64,000 nucleotides of DNA from Thermococcus paralvinellae (lineage in GTDB: Archaea; Methanobacteriota_B; Thermococci; Thermococcales; Thermococcaceae), in the NCBI RefSeq assembly GCF_000517445.1, contig NZ_CP006965.1:1-64000 (forward strand), written 5' to 3'. The notes beneath the pieces are model-generated. The model was not told where the DNA came from. It was given only the letters and a program-made list of their open reading frames with translations, and did no database searches. A program made the position numbers and the translations under genes. Shown in pieces: positions 8,310 through 19,990 of this stretch (positions are counted from its first letter, which is position 1; every line of letters starts with the position of its first letter).

Positions 8310-9296
8310 ATGAAGTGGAAAGATTACTGGGATTTAATAACAATTATTGCTCTTTCACTTCTGTTAGATTTCCTCATAGCATTTTTCCCGGACAGCTTGC
8401 TTAGAAAAGCCTTGGGCTTGGCATTTGTCCTCTTCTTTCCTGGTTATGTCTTTATAACAGCCCTCTTCCCAAATAGGAAAGAGCTTGACAACCTCGAGCG
8501 CTTGGCTTTGAGCTTTGGGTTGAGCATAGCAATCGTTCCCCTCATAGGCTTGGGCTTGAACTACACACCCTGGGGAATAAGATTAATTCCAATATTGGTC
8601 AGCTTAACGATATTCAACTTAGCATTTGGAGTTTTGGCAATCTACAGGAGAGCAAAAGCAATTGATCCGTGGATTCCAAGGATTGACATCGAAAAGCTCA
8701 AAGAAGAGCTCGAATGGGACAAAGCAAGCAAATTGGACAAAGCTTTGACAGTAATTTTGATAGTCGCAATAATTTCTTCAATTGCAACTCTCGGTTATGT
8801 TATAACCCATCCGAAGCCTGGAGAAAAGTTCACTGAATTTTACATCCTCGGCCCAAATGGAAAAGCTGCTGATTATCCAACGGAGCTCTTTGTTGGAGAG
8901 AATGCAACCGTCATTTTGGGAATAGCCAACCATGAATATAGAAACGTCACCTATTATGTTGAAGTCTGGCTTGTTAACTTAACCTATGATTTCAATACAA
9001 ACACCACTCATATTTACAACATGTATCTCCTCGACCGCTTCAACGTTACTCTACCTCATAAACCAGTGAACATTGAAGGTAATTGGACACCTCAGTGGGA
9101 AATGAACTATACATTCAGCATTGATAAGCTTGGAAAATGGCAGCTCTGGTTTTTGCTCTTCAAAGATAAGGAACCTCCTTTGCCTCAGCCAATAAACGGC
9201 GACTATGCCCAAACAAATGCAACTCAGAGAATCCTTGATGCCATTGATGGAAAGATACTGAGCTTAAAGCTGAACATTGAAGTTAAGAAAATTTAA
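8310..9296 (+). CDS. DUF1616 family membrane protein
   Basis: The protein of about 328 residues has four N-terminal transmembrane helices (within residues 5-115), with the DUF1616-type run LALSFGLSIAIVPLIGLGL after GYVFITALFPNRKELD. After a further helix (about residues 140-165) comes an extracellular domain starting FTEFYILGPNGKAADYPTEL. This tail carries many N-glycosylation sequons (NVTYY, NLTYD, NTTHI, NVTLP). DUF1616 proteins are found near S-layer, secretion and SipW/TasA-type genes in archaea, but their role is unknown. The ATG at 8310 follows GGGTG; a GTG at 8301 overlapping the previous stop is the alternative. It ends about 95 nt before the TasA-like gene. Confidence 0.8.
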   Translation: MKWKDYWDLITIIALSLLLDFLIAFFPDSLLRKALGLAFVLFFPGYVFITALFPNRKELDNLERLALSFGLSIAIVPLIGLGLNYTPWGIRLIPILVSLTIFNLAFGVLAIYRRAKAIDPWIPRIDIEKLKEELEWDKASKLDKALTVILIVAIISSIATLGYVITHPKPGEKFTEFYILGPNGKAADYPTELFVGENATVILGIANHEYRNVTYYVEVWLVNLTYDFNTNTTHIYNMYLLDRFNVTLPHKPVNIEGNWTPQWEMNYTFSIDKLGKWQLWFLLFKDKEPPLPQPINGDYAQTNATQRILDAIDGKILSLKLNIEVKKI

Positions 9297-9390
9297 TTCT
9301 TTTTGAATTTTATAGTCTCAAAATTACGAAATCTTTTTATATTGCTATTTTCTATTATTAATTGTAAGAAATTTGAATGGGTGAAGTTGT

Positions 9391-9990
9391 ATGAGAAAAG
9401 TCTTAATGGTAGTGCTATTTGTTGGAATAATCTTAGGGGCAACAGGAATTCAAGTTGGAAATGCTCTTTTCAGTGACAAAAGCATCTCAGAAGACAATGA
9501 GATTTCAACCGGGGAATTTGATATCAGGATAAGCAAGGATGGAAGTAGATTCTATGATGATGTCAAGCTCTTTGAATTTTCCAATTTAAAGCCCGGTGAC
9601 TCTAGAGAATTCAACTTCTATATAAAGAACAGTGGAGATATAAGTATCTCAACATTAATGCTTTCCTTCAACGTTGAGGATCTGGAAAATGGAAAATTGA
9701 CAGATGCTGAATCCCTTGTTGATAACACCACTGACACAGGTGAGCTGAGCAAGAACATAGTTATAACAAAACTCTCCGTAACAAAAGAAGGTCAAACCTA
9801 CACATTGGATCAATACATTGGGAAATCACTGAAAGAGCTTAACAACCAACCAATTTCTTTGCTTAAAGAATCTTTAGCCCCAGAAGAGCAGCTTAAAGTT
9901 GCCATTGGCTTTAAGCTCAAAGAAGAGGCTGGAAATGAGTGTCAAACAGATACAGCAAGAATAACTTTAAACATTTATGCCGAGCAGTGA
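9391..9990 (+). CDS. TasA/camelysin (CalY)-like secreted protein
   Basis: The 199-residue protein has a signal peptide with the style of SipW-processed proteins (hydrophobic core VLMVVLFVGIILGATGI, then GNALFSDKS) and a beta-rich domain with ISTGEFDIRISKDG, LKPGDSREFNFYIKNSGD and a final TARITLNIYAE strand. This matches the TasA/camelysin family of fibre- or surface-associated proteins, including archaeal members. Two cysteines at most are seen and no protease motif. GGGTGAAGT precedes the ATG, and a TATA-like TTTTTATATTG stretch lies near 9330, so it probably has its own promoter. A role in the cell surface is inferred from the signal peptide and the neighbouring DUF1616 operon. Confidence 0.7.
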   Translation: MRKVLMVVLFVGIILGATGIQVGNALFSDKSISEDNEISTGEFDIRISKDGSRFYDDVKLFEFSNLKPGDSREFNFYIKNSGDISISTLMLSFNVEDLENGKLTDAESLVDNTTDTGELSKNIVITKLSVTKEGQTYTLDQYIGKSLKELNNQPISLLKESLAPEEQLKVAIGFKLKEEAGNECQTDTARITLNIYAEQ

Positions 9991-10030
9991 ATTTTTAAAC
10001 CCTCTCCTCCTTTCTCTTTTGGTGTTGGCA

Positions 10031-10831
10031 ATGCTTGGTATAATTTTTGATATGGACGGTGTGATTTATAGAGGAAACACTCTCATTGAAGGAGCCAAAG
10101 AAGTGATTGAGTATTTAAAATCAAAGAACATTCCCTTTGTATTTCTTACGAATAACTCCACTAGAAATGCGGAGATGTATAGAGAAAAACTCTTCAGTTT
10201 GGGAATTGATGTTGAAGAAGAGCGAATAATCACTTCTGGCTATGCAACCGCTCGCTATATGCAAAAGCACTTTAAAAAAGGCAAAGTTTTTGTAATTGGA
10301 GGAAAAGGTCTCGTTGAAGAAATTAAAAACATTGGCTGGGAGATAATAAGCGTTGAAGATGCTAAAGAGAGATGGAAAGAAATAGACTATGTTGTTGTGG
10401 GACTTGATACACAGCTGACTTATGAGAAGTTAAAGTATGGAACTTTAGCAATTAGAAACGGTGCAAGGTTCATTGGAACAAATCCAGATACAACTTACCC
10501 AAGCGAGGAAGGTCTCTTGCCTGGAGCTGGTTCAATTCTGGCAGCGTTAAAAGCGTCAACAGATGTTGAACCTTTAGTAATTGGAAAGCCAAATGAGCCT
10601 GTTTTTGAAGTGGTTAAAGAAAAGCTCACCGCGGATGAAATCTGGGTTGTTGGTGACAGATTGGACACGGATATAGCATTTGCAAAGAGAATTGGGGCAA
10701 AAGCAATAATGGTTTTAACTGGTGTCAGCACTCTAGAGGATGTTGAAAAAAGTGAGATAAAACCCGATTTAGTTCTGCCAAGTATAAAAGAGCTTTTGGG
10801 GTATTTAGAAGTTCACAATGATAGTGGTTAA
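10031..10831 (+). CDS. HAD-superfamily phosphatase, NagD/4-nitrophenylphosphatase type
   Basis: The 266-residue protein contains all HAD motifs of the class IIA (NagD-type) group: motif I FDMDGVIYRG (nucleophile Asp8, acid Asp10), motif II FLTNNSTR, the C2A cap with FIGTNPDTTYPSEEGLLPGA, Lys in VIGKPNEPVF, and motif IV WVVGDRLDTDIAFA. Such enzymes dephosphorylate small sugar or glycerol phosphates, and cytosolic activity is expected. I set the start at the ATG at 10031, which begins directly at the family N-terminus; the longer frame from 9977 would overlap the preceding gene and add a hydrophobic leader that the family lacks. It appears to be a single-gene unit. Confidence 0.9.
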   Translation: MLGIIFDMDGVIYRGNTLIEGAKEVIEYLKSKNIPFVFLTNNSTRNAEMYREKLFSLGIDVEEERIITSGYATARYMQKHFKKGKVFVIGGKGLVEEIKNIGWEIISVEDAKERWKEIDYVVVGLDTQLTYEKLKYGTLAIRNGARFIGTNPDTTYPSEEGLLPGAGSILAALKASTDVEPLVIGKPNEPVFEVVKEKLTADEIWVVGDRLDTDIAFAKRIGAKAIMVLTGVSTLEDVEKSEIKPDLVLPSIKELLGYLEVHNDSG

Positions 10832-10875
10832 GTATTTTAACTTCAACTGCAATATTCTAAACGAGGGGAGCAATT

Positions 10876-11436
10876 GTGAAAGACTTTGAAATTGAGAACG
10901 AGGTTGATGAGAAAGTTAACAGAATTTTGCAAGAACTTATCAAGGAACCCATTGATAGAATACTCAGCTATGCATTAAAGGGTGAAGAAGATGCTGTGCA
11001 GCTTTACACATTTCTATCTGAAAAAATCAATGAACCACATGTAAAGATGAGATTCAAGCAGTTTGTTAAAAGTGAAGAGCAACATAGAGAGACAATTCTT
11101 GATATTCTCAAAGAACTGTCTCCTGACAAAAAGCCACAAAGTGTAAAAGATGAATCATGGTTCGAAATTTCTATTAGAGACAAATGGGAAATAAAATCTG
11201 TTGAGGACTACTTGGATATTTTGAAAATTGCTATAGAGGGTGAAAGGCTAGCTGAAAAAACATATACCTTCATTGCTCAGAACATTCCATATGAAAAATA
11301 CAGGGAGATATTCTTTTCATTGGCTAAGGATGAGAAGGAGCATTATGACTTTGTAAAAAATCAGTATAACTTTTATAAAAGAGCAAGAGTTGCAGATGAT
11401 ATGCAAGATCTTTTAAATAGATTGTTAAAGGAGTAG
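10876..11436 (+). CDS. Ferritin-like (rubrerythrin-type) diiron protein
   Basis: The 186-residue, all-helical protein contains two ExxH-type metal pairs: KGEEDAVQLY with SEEQHRETI in the first half and EGERLAEKTY with DEKEHYDFVK in the second. This is the four-helix ferritin-like fold of rubrerythrin/Mn-catalase relatives. It lacks a rubredoxin CxxC domain, so electron supply must come from another protein. It starts with GTG at 10876, preceded by GAGGGGAG. It stands 13 nt before a second ferritin-like gene in an operon, which suggests a joint role in oxidative stress or iron handling. The fold call is firm and the exact activity is not. Confidence 0.8.
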   Translation: MKDFEIENEVDEKVNRILQELIKEPIDRILSYALKGEEDAVQLYTFLSEKINEPHVKMRFKQFVKSEEQHRETILDILKELSPDKKPQSVKDESWFEISIRDKWEIKSVEDYLDILKIAIEGERLAEKTYTFIAQNIPYEKYREIFFSLAKDEKEHYDFVKNQYNFYKRARVADDMQDLLNRLLKE

Positions 11437-11449
11437 TTCAGGTGATCCA

Positions 11450-11899
11450 ATGAACATTCATAAGCTATTAAAGAAGATAATCGAGCAGGAAAATGAACTG
11501 TACAATCTATATAAGCTCGGCGAGACTTTTGCAGTTTATGAAAATCCCCAATTGGCTGAGCATTTCAACTGGTTAGCAAGTGAAGAGCTTAGACACAGAA
11601 ACACCATCCAAACATTCCTTGAAGAAAAAACACTAGAAAACACCAAAGTCATTGACTATCTAGATGCACTGAGCATTGAGCCTTATTTCACTGATGAAAG
11701 AGCTGAACCAGCTGATCTGGAAGACTTGATACTTGAAGCTCTCATTAGGGAGAAGCACAGCTATGAGCTGTTCCAAAAGCTCAGTGAAATTTTAGAAGGA
11801 TCCCTCTCCCAAATCTTTAGGATGATGAGTCATGAAGAACTTAAACATGCCTATGTGCTTAAGCTCATGTATGAAATGGTGGATCAACAATCTGGATAA
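11450..11899 (+). CDS. Ferritin-like protein, second of pair
   Basis: The 149-residue helical protein has the same repeated metal-binding pattern as its upstream neighbour: EQENELYNLY with SEELRHRNTI, and REKHSYELFQ with SHEELKHAYV. It is shorter by about 35 residues and diverged, so the two are likely ancient paralogues or hetero-partners. The ATG at 11450 follows CAGGTGATCC, and the two genes are separated by 13 nt, which implies co-transcription. A diiron site is plausible; no rubredoxin domain is present. Confidence 0.75.
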   Translation: MNIHKLLKKIIEQENELYNLYKLGETFAVYENPQLAEHFNWLASEELRHRNTIQTFLEEKTLENTKVIDYLDALSIEPYFTDERAEPADLEDLILEALIREKHSYELFQKLSEILEGSLSQIFRMMSHEELKHAYVLKLMYEMVDQQSG

Positions 11900-12060
11900 A
11901 TTATCCGACATATGCCTTTTTCTACCCCTTCCTTTTACGACAGAGTATCAGCATAATATTTGTCATCTTGGCAAACTAGATATGGGCAAGGTATATTTAC
12001 CCCGATTCCCTAATCCTTAGCACTGATATTTCTACTAACACGCATAATAACGCTCAATAA

Positions 12061-15906
<3,846 letters not shown>

Positions 15907-15977
15907 TTTTTTCTCTAACTTCTTAAAATTTCATTATTTGCAAAAAATATTTATTTGAGTTAGGTTTTATGTGATTT

Positions 15978-16724
15978 ATGGGTGGTAAAGTGCCAGTTAA
16001 ATATGAGCTTAATAATTTGTTAGACATAGTTGGTCATAATGAGAATCTCTCAATAATAGAGCGAGATTCACGTTCTCTGGGCTATGCTTTGGGACTTAAC
16101 ATGCTTAAAATTCTCATTGAGCGGGGAGAATTTGTGTGGCTTGTTCTTTTTGAGCCTCTCTCAGTTTTTCGTACAAACCTTAAGACCGTTGGATTGCATC
16201 TCGAAGAGCTTCTCCAGAGAGGAAATTTTTACATATTTGACATCTATGGGAGTGTTGCCAAAATTAAACGAAATTTACCTCACATATATCAAGTAAGGGG
16301 TGATATTACTGGAATAGGTTTTGTTGTAAAATATATGGAGGTTGCCTCTTCTGCACTCTTAGAAACTTTGAGGAATTTAGGAGTTGAGGAAATCAAACGA
16401 GTATGGACACTTGGATTCTTGGACTCCAGCATCGGTAGGTTCTTTGACAATCCTGTTGAAATCTACAAGAGAATGTGGCTTCTCAAGTATTCCCCAAGAA
16501 TAAGACCACCTATAAAGGATATACGGAGTATAATCATCTACAACTCAGCAGAATTTCCTAGGCTGGAGAGCTTTATCTATGATATATCTGATTACGTTCT
16601 GGAAAGCTTTGTAGTGGGTGAAGATGAGCTGAAGCATTTAATAGTGGTCTCAAAGTCCAAGAAGCCAGAGCTGGATAATCTAGTGCTTGAGTATCTCTTC
16701 GGTGGAGGTGAAAATATTGACTAA
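15978..16724 (+). CDS. RecA/KaiC-like protein lacking a P-loop (paralogue 1)
   Basis: The 248-residue protein resembles the KaiC/RecA-like fold in order of strands and helices, but where GxxxxGKT is expected it has LSIIERDSRSLGYALGLNML, so ATP binding by a Walker A motif is unlikely. It is clearly related to the next gene (shared IERDxRSLG, the LxxxGLxLEELLxRGNFYIFD-like stretch and the YQVRGD segment). This looks like the Thermococcales-specific DUF257 group. The chosen start is the ATG at 15978, close to the expected transcription start of a TATA element near 15945. A GTG at 15990 preceded by GGGTGG is an alternative. The molecular function is unknown. Confidence 0.65.
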   Translation: MGGKVPVKYELNNLLDIVGHNENLSIIERDSRSLGYALGLNMLKILIERGEFVWLVLFEPLSVFRTNLKTVGLHLEELLQRGNFYIFDIYGSVAKIKRNLPHIYQVRGDITGIGFVVKYMEVASSALLETLRNLGVEEIKRVWTLGFLDSSIGRFFDNPVEIYKRMWLLKYSPRIRPPIKDIRSIIIYNSAEFPRLESFIYDISDYVLESFVVGEDELKHLIVVSKSKKPELDNLVLEYLFGGGENID

Positions 16725-17466
16725 TCTTGGTATTCCTGAGCTTGACAAAATTATTGGTGACATTGAGAAGGGCTCTTTGATTGTGTTGATTGAAAGAGAT
16801 CCACGTTCATTAGGAAGTTTAATCTCTCTCCTAGTTGCAAAGAAAAAGCTTGAGGGTGGTCACTTGGTTGCCCTTTTCAATAAATCTCTTCCACTTCCAG
16901 TTCTATTGAACAGATTGGAGAGCGTTGGAATTGATGTGGATAAATACTTGGAAAATGGTCAGCTTGCAATACTTGATGTCTTTGATAGCTATTATGAGGT
17001 CAGATATGATATTCCTGGCGTGTTTTACATCAGAGGTGGGGTTCAGGAAGGCTCATACCTTCAAAAGTCCGTGAAAGAAATATTAAATATTAAAAAAGAA
17101 TGGGCTAGGAGAGGATTAATTGAAGAGAACACAGAACTTTGGGGAATTAACTATAAGCTTTCAGATTATCTTGACATATTCAGTGAACGTGGATTGATAA
17201 AAATCATTGAACTCACTTCTGAGATTAGATTTGTCCATGAGGCATATACGCACTATCCGAAAGGAACAAACATCTGGGTATTTTCTGGAGATAACCAAAC
17301 AATAATCAACTTGCTCTACAGGAGAGCGGATTATGTAATCGAGACTAGGAGCATTCTTACTGAGGAAGGCGTAAAAAGGGAGTTATATTTAATTAAGATG
17401 CCAAAAATGGGAAGAATTAGGAAATTCACATATCAGATTAGGGGAAATGAGTTCAGGATATTTTAG
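16717..17466 (+). CDS. RecA/KaiC-like protein lacking a P-loop (paralogue 2)
   Basis: The 249-residue protein opens with TNLGIPELDKIIGDIEKGSL, the usual KaiC-type N-terminus (GIPGLDELLGGGIPKGS in true family members), but the Walker A region is replaced by IERDPRSLGSLISLL. The middle part (GHLVALFNKSLPLPVLLNRL, NGQLAILDVFDSYY) also follows the fold. The start codon is taken as TTG at 16717, since GGAGGTGA lies 4-5 nt upstream; this overlaps the end of paralogue 1 by 8 nt, so the pair is one operon. Both genes probably encode non-ATPase derivatives that could form a heterodimer. Function is unknown. Confidence 0.65.
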   Translation: MTNLGIPELDKIIGDIEKGSLIVLIERDPRSLGSLISLLVAKKKLEGGHLVALFNKSLPLPVLLNRLESVGIDVDKYLENGQLAILDVFDSYYEVRYDIPGVFYIRGGVQEGSYLQKSVKEILNIKKEWARRGLIEENTELWGINYKLSDYLDIFSERGLIKIIELTSEIRFVHEAYTHYPKGTNIWVFSGDNQTIINLLYRRADYVIETRSILTEEGVKRELYLIKMPKMGRIRKFTYQIRGNEFRIF

Positions 17467-17545
17467 ACTGTTTTTGACAAGAATTTGTAAACGCTGAATT
17501 TTTAAATTATTACTCCTATCCTACATTTATCAAGGAGGTGGCAAT

Positions 17546-18007
17546 ATGGATAAGGTTTATCTCACGTGGTGGCAGGTTGATAGAGCGATATTCTCATTGG
17601 CTGATAAACTGAGGGAATACAAGCCCGATGTCATTGTTGGAATAGCGAGAGGTGGTTTGATCCCAGCGGTAAGATTAAGTCATATCCTGGGGGACATAGA
17701 GCTCAAGATAATAGATGTAAAATTCTACACAGACATCAATGAGCATGCAGAAATGCCGAAGATAACGATTCCGATATATGGAGACCTAAAAGATAAGAGA
17801 GTTGTTATCGTTGACGATGTCAGCGACACAGGGAAGACACTGCAAGTCGTCATAAATGAAGTTAAGAGACTTGGTGCAAAAGAAATAAAAGTTGCCTGTT
17901 TAGCTATGAAGCCTTGGACTTCAGTTGTGCCTGATTTTTATGTGTTTAGAACTGACAAGTGGATAGTCTTTCCATGGGAAGAATTCCCAGTGGTGGTGAG
18001 GGAATGA
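17546..18007 (+). CDS. Purine-type phosphoribosyltransferase
   Basis: The 153-residue protein has the PRTase fold with the PRPP-binding motif [17 protein letters not shown] (about residues 90-106), the PPi loop [15 protein letters not shown] and the C-terminal hood FPWEEFPV that stacks on a purine base. This resembles the archaeal xanthine/hypoxanthine-guanine phosphoribosyltransferases that salvage purine bases with PRPP. AAGGAGGTGGCAAT precedes the ATG, a near-ideal ribosome binding site. Its stop overlaps the ThpR start (ATGA), so the two are coupled. The precise base specificity cannot be read. Confidence 0.85.
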   Translation: MDKVYLTWWQVDRAIFSLADKLREYKPDVIVGIARGGLIPAVRLSHILGDIELKIIDVKFYTDINEHAEMPKITIPIYGDLKDKRVVIVDDVSDTGKTLQVVINEVKRLGAKEIKVACLAMKPWTSVVPDFYVFRTDKWIVFPWEEFPVVVRE

Positions 18008-18561
18008 GGGCCTTCATAGCCATTGATATAGGCGACAACGTTAGAGAAAAGCTCGTTCAAGCTCAGGATAGCATTGCAAGAACAAAAGCTGCTAAAATAA
18101 AGTTTGTCGAGCCGGAGAATCTCCACATCACTCTAAAATTTTTAGGTGAGATAACTGAGGAGCAGGCTGAGGAAATAAAGGAAATTCTCCAGAAAATAGC
18201 GAGTAAGTATAAAAAACATAATGTTAAAGTCAAAGGTATTGGTGTGTTTCCAAATCCAAACTATATCAGAGTAATTTGGGCTGGTGTTGAAGGTGATGAA
18301 ATCATAAAGAGCATAGCCAGTGACATAGAAAAAGAGCTGAGAAAGCTCGGCTTTAAAAAGGATAAGGACTTTGTTGCCCATGTGACAATTGGAAGGGTGA
18401 AGTTTGTTAAAGATAAGATTGGGCTTGCCGTTGTTTTAAAGGAGTTGGCAAACGAAGATTTTGGAATCTTTACTGTTGATGCAATTGAGCTAAAGAAAAG
18501 TACCTTAACTCCCAAAGGTCCAATTTACGAGACACTGGCAAGGTTTGAACTTAAGGATTAG
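18004..18561 (+). CDS. thpR: RNA 2',3'-cyclic phosphodiesterase (LigT/ThpR)
   Basis: The 185-residue protein begins [17 protein letters not shown] and has both catalytic HxT/S motifs of the 2H phosphoesterase superfamily, HITLKFLGE and HVTIGRVK, separated by about 80 residues as expected. It hydrolyses 2',3'-cyclic phosphates at RNA ends and may be connected with tRNA splicing. The start is the ATG at 18004, which overlaps the stop of the phosphoribosyltransferase by 4 nt; the longer in-frame extension from 17959 lies inside that gene and is not family-like. The 3' end overlaps the convergent ATPase gene by 4 nt. Confidence 0.92.
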   Translation: MRAFIAIDIGDNVREKLVQAQDSIARTKAAKIKFVEPENLHITLKFLGEITEEQAEEIKEILQKIASKYKKHNVKVKGIGVFPNPNYIRVIWAGVEGDEIIKSIASDIEKELRKLGFKKDKDFVAHVTIGRVKFVKDKIGLAVVLKELANEDFGIFTVDAIELKKSTLTPKGPIYETLARFELKD

Positions 18562-19847
18562 AGCTGAACTAGGAACAGAGGCACAGGGATTATTGCGAGG
18601 TTCCTCTCTTCAATGAAGTCAAGTTTGCCTTTTGACAAAAGGATTTTGTTTTTAATCCCTACTCTTGGAAAATCACTCGGCTTAACTTTATTCTGCCATT
18701 TCACTTCAACGCCAAAATCTTTTGTTACAAAGTCAACTTCCTTTGCATTATGGAAGAAATACGTATCAAAGTTCCTCTTTATGTGCTCTCCCACAATTCC
18801 CTCTACTTTTTTTGCAATTTCAACTTCTATTCCAAACTTCCTTGAAAAGGTTTCTAAAATTAATGGATCCAAAAAGTAGAACTTTCTTTCTTTTCTGAAA
18901 AGCGGTGTCATTAAGTTTGGCTTTGTTTGAAAATAGTTCCTCCCAATAAAGAGCTCCTCAAATATTTCCAAATACTCCCTAACAGTTACATGCGAACCTA
19001 TTTCCATTTCCTTTGAAAGGGTATTTAGAGAAAACTTCTCTCCATATCTCTTTAAAATACCTAAAATTATTGAAAGTGCTATCCTTTCACTTCTCCCAAG
19101 TTTTGTAACATCAAATATTGTCGCATTATAAATCATTTCATATGTGTCTGGGCTTATTTCACCACTCTCAAAGAGCTCAAATATCGATTTTGGATAACCT
19201 CCAGATGATAGGTAAAAATAAAATGCTTCAAAGAGTTCATCCATGTGGGGGTATAACTCTAAGGCATTTTCATAAAGGATTTTAGGAGAAGTTTCTAATG
19301 TTATCTTCTCTAACTCTCTTTTAATCTTTGGATTTAATAACTCAACAACTTTTTTAAAGCTCAATGGCAGGAATTCCTCGACTTTTATTGGTCTTCCAGG
19401 AAAGCTTTCCTTTTTCAAGCCAAGGGATGAGGAGCCAGTTATATAAAGGGTGGTATCCTTCTTTAGAGGAGAATCGAGGAAAAACTTTATCGCTCTCTCC
19501 CAGCCTTCAACAAACGTTACTTCATCAAGAAACACAAACTTCTCTCCTCTCTGCATTCTTGAGAAGAACTTCAGGATTTCAATTATGTCTCTGTAATCTT
19601 TAAGCAAATCACAAGAAAAGTAGAGAATACTCCTTGGGTTGGTTCCTCTTTCAATAAGATCAAGGATTATAAGCTTTAAATATGTGGTCTTTCCAACTTG
19701 CCTTGGACCAACAATTATCTTGTTCCTATTTTCAAATGTGTATCTTATAGGATTTCTTTTTGATAAGGCTTCTTTAACCTTTTCATCCTCATAAATAGCT
19801 TTTTTATCTCGCCACCATGGGTTTTGAAATCCCATCAGCTCTTCCAT
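18558..19847 (-). CDS. AAA_14/DUF4143 ATPase with PD-(D/E)xK-like C-terminus
   Basis: The protein of about 429 residues has Walker [14 protein letters not shown] (residue 46 on), Walker B KFVFLDEV, a sensor-like [12 protein letters not shown], a winged-helix region in the middle ([10 protein letters not shown] to [17 protein letters not shown]) and a C-terminal DUF4143 part with [17 protein letters not shown], which resembles a PD-(D/E)xK nuclease core. Such ATPases are abundant in archaea, often near mobile or defence genes; the cellular role is unknown. I chose the ATG at 19847; a GTG at 19856 is in frame and close to the predicted transcription start, so the mRNA may be leaderless. Two palindromes around its TATA box suggest regulation. 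Confidence 0.85.
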   Translation of the reverse strand: MEELMGFQNPWWRDKKAIYEDEKVKEALSKRNPIRYTFENRNKIIVGPRQVGKTTYLKLIILDLIERGTNPRSILYFSCDLLKDYRDIIEILKFFSRMQRGEKFVFLDEVTFVEGWERAIKFFLDSPLKKDTTLYITGSSSLGLKKESFPGRPIKVEEFLPLSFKKVVELLNPKIKRELEKITLETSPKILYENALELYPHMDELFEAFYFYLSSGGYPKSIFELFESGEISPDTYEMIYNATIFDVTKLGRSERIALSIILGILKRYGEKFSLNTLSKEMEIGSHVTVREYLEIFEELFIGRNYFQTKPNLMTPLFRKERKFYFLDPLILETFSRKFGIEVEIAKKVEGIVGEHIKRNFDTYFFHNAKEVDFVTKDFGVEVKWQNKVKPSDFPRVGIKNKILLSKGKLDFIEERNLAIIPVPLFLVQL

Positions 19848-19860
19848 TTTTATCACAATT

Positions 19861-19911
19861 GATACTGCAGTATCAAATAATATATAAATATTTTGATACT
19901 AAAATATCAAA
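19861..19911 (-). promoter_or_regulatory. Paired palindromic operators flanking a TATA box
   Basis: GATACTGCAGTATC (19861-19874) is a perfect 14-nt palindrome, and TTTGATA (19892-19898) with TATCAAA (19905-19911) forms a second inverted repeat sharing the half-site TTGATACT. Between them is TTTATATAT in minus-strand reading (about 19880-19888), a TATA box for the ATPase gene. The downstream palindrome would cover the start of transcription and the upstream one the BRE side, so a dimeric factor could block initiation. The factor itself is not identified. Confidence 0.65.
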
Positions 19912-19990
19912 CTGTAGATGAAAAGATAGCAACTTTAAAGAAAGATTAACAAAAACAAACACATACTAGAGGATAAAAGGTGAAGTCAAA

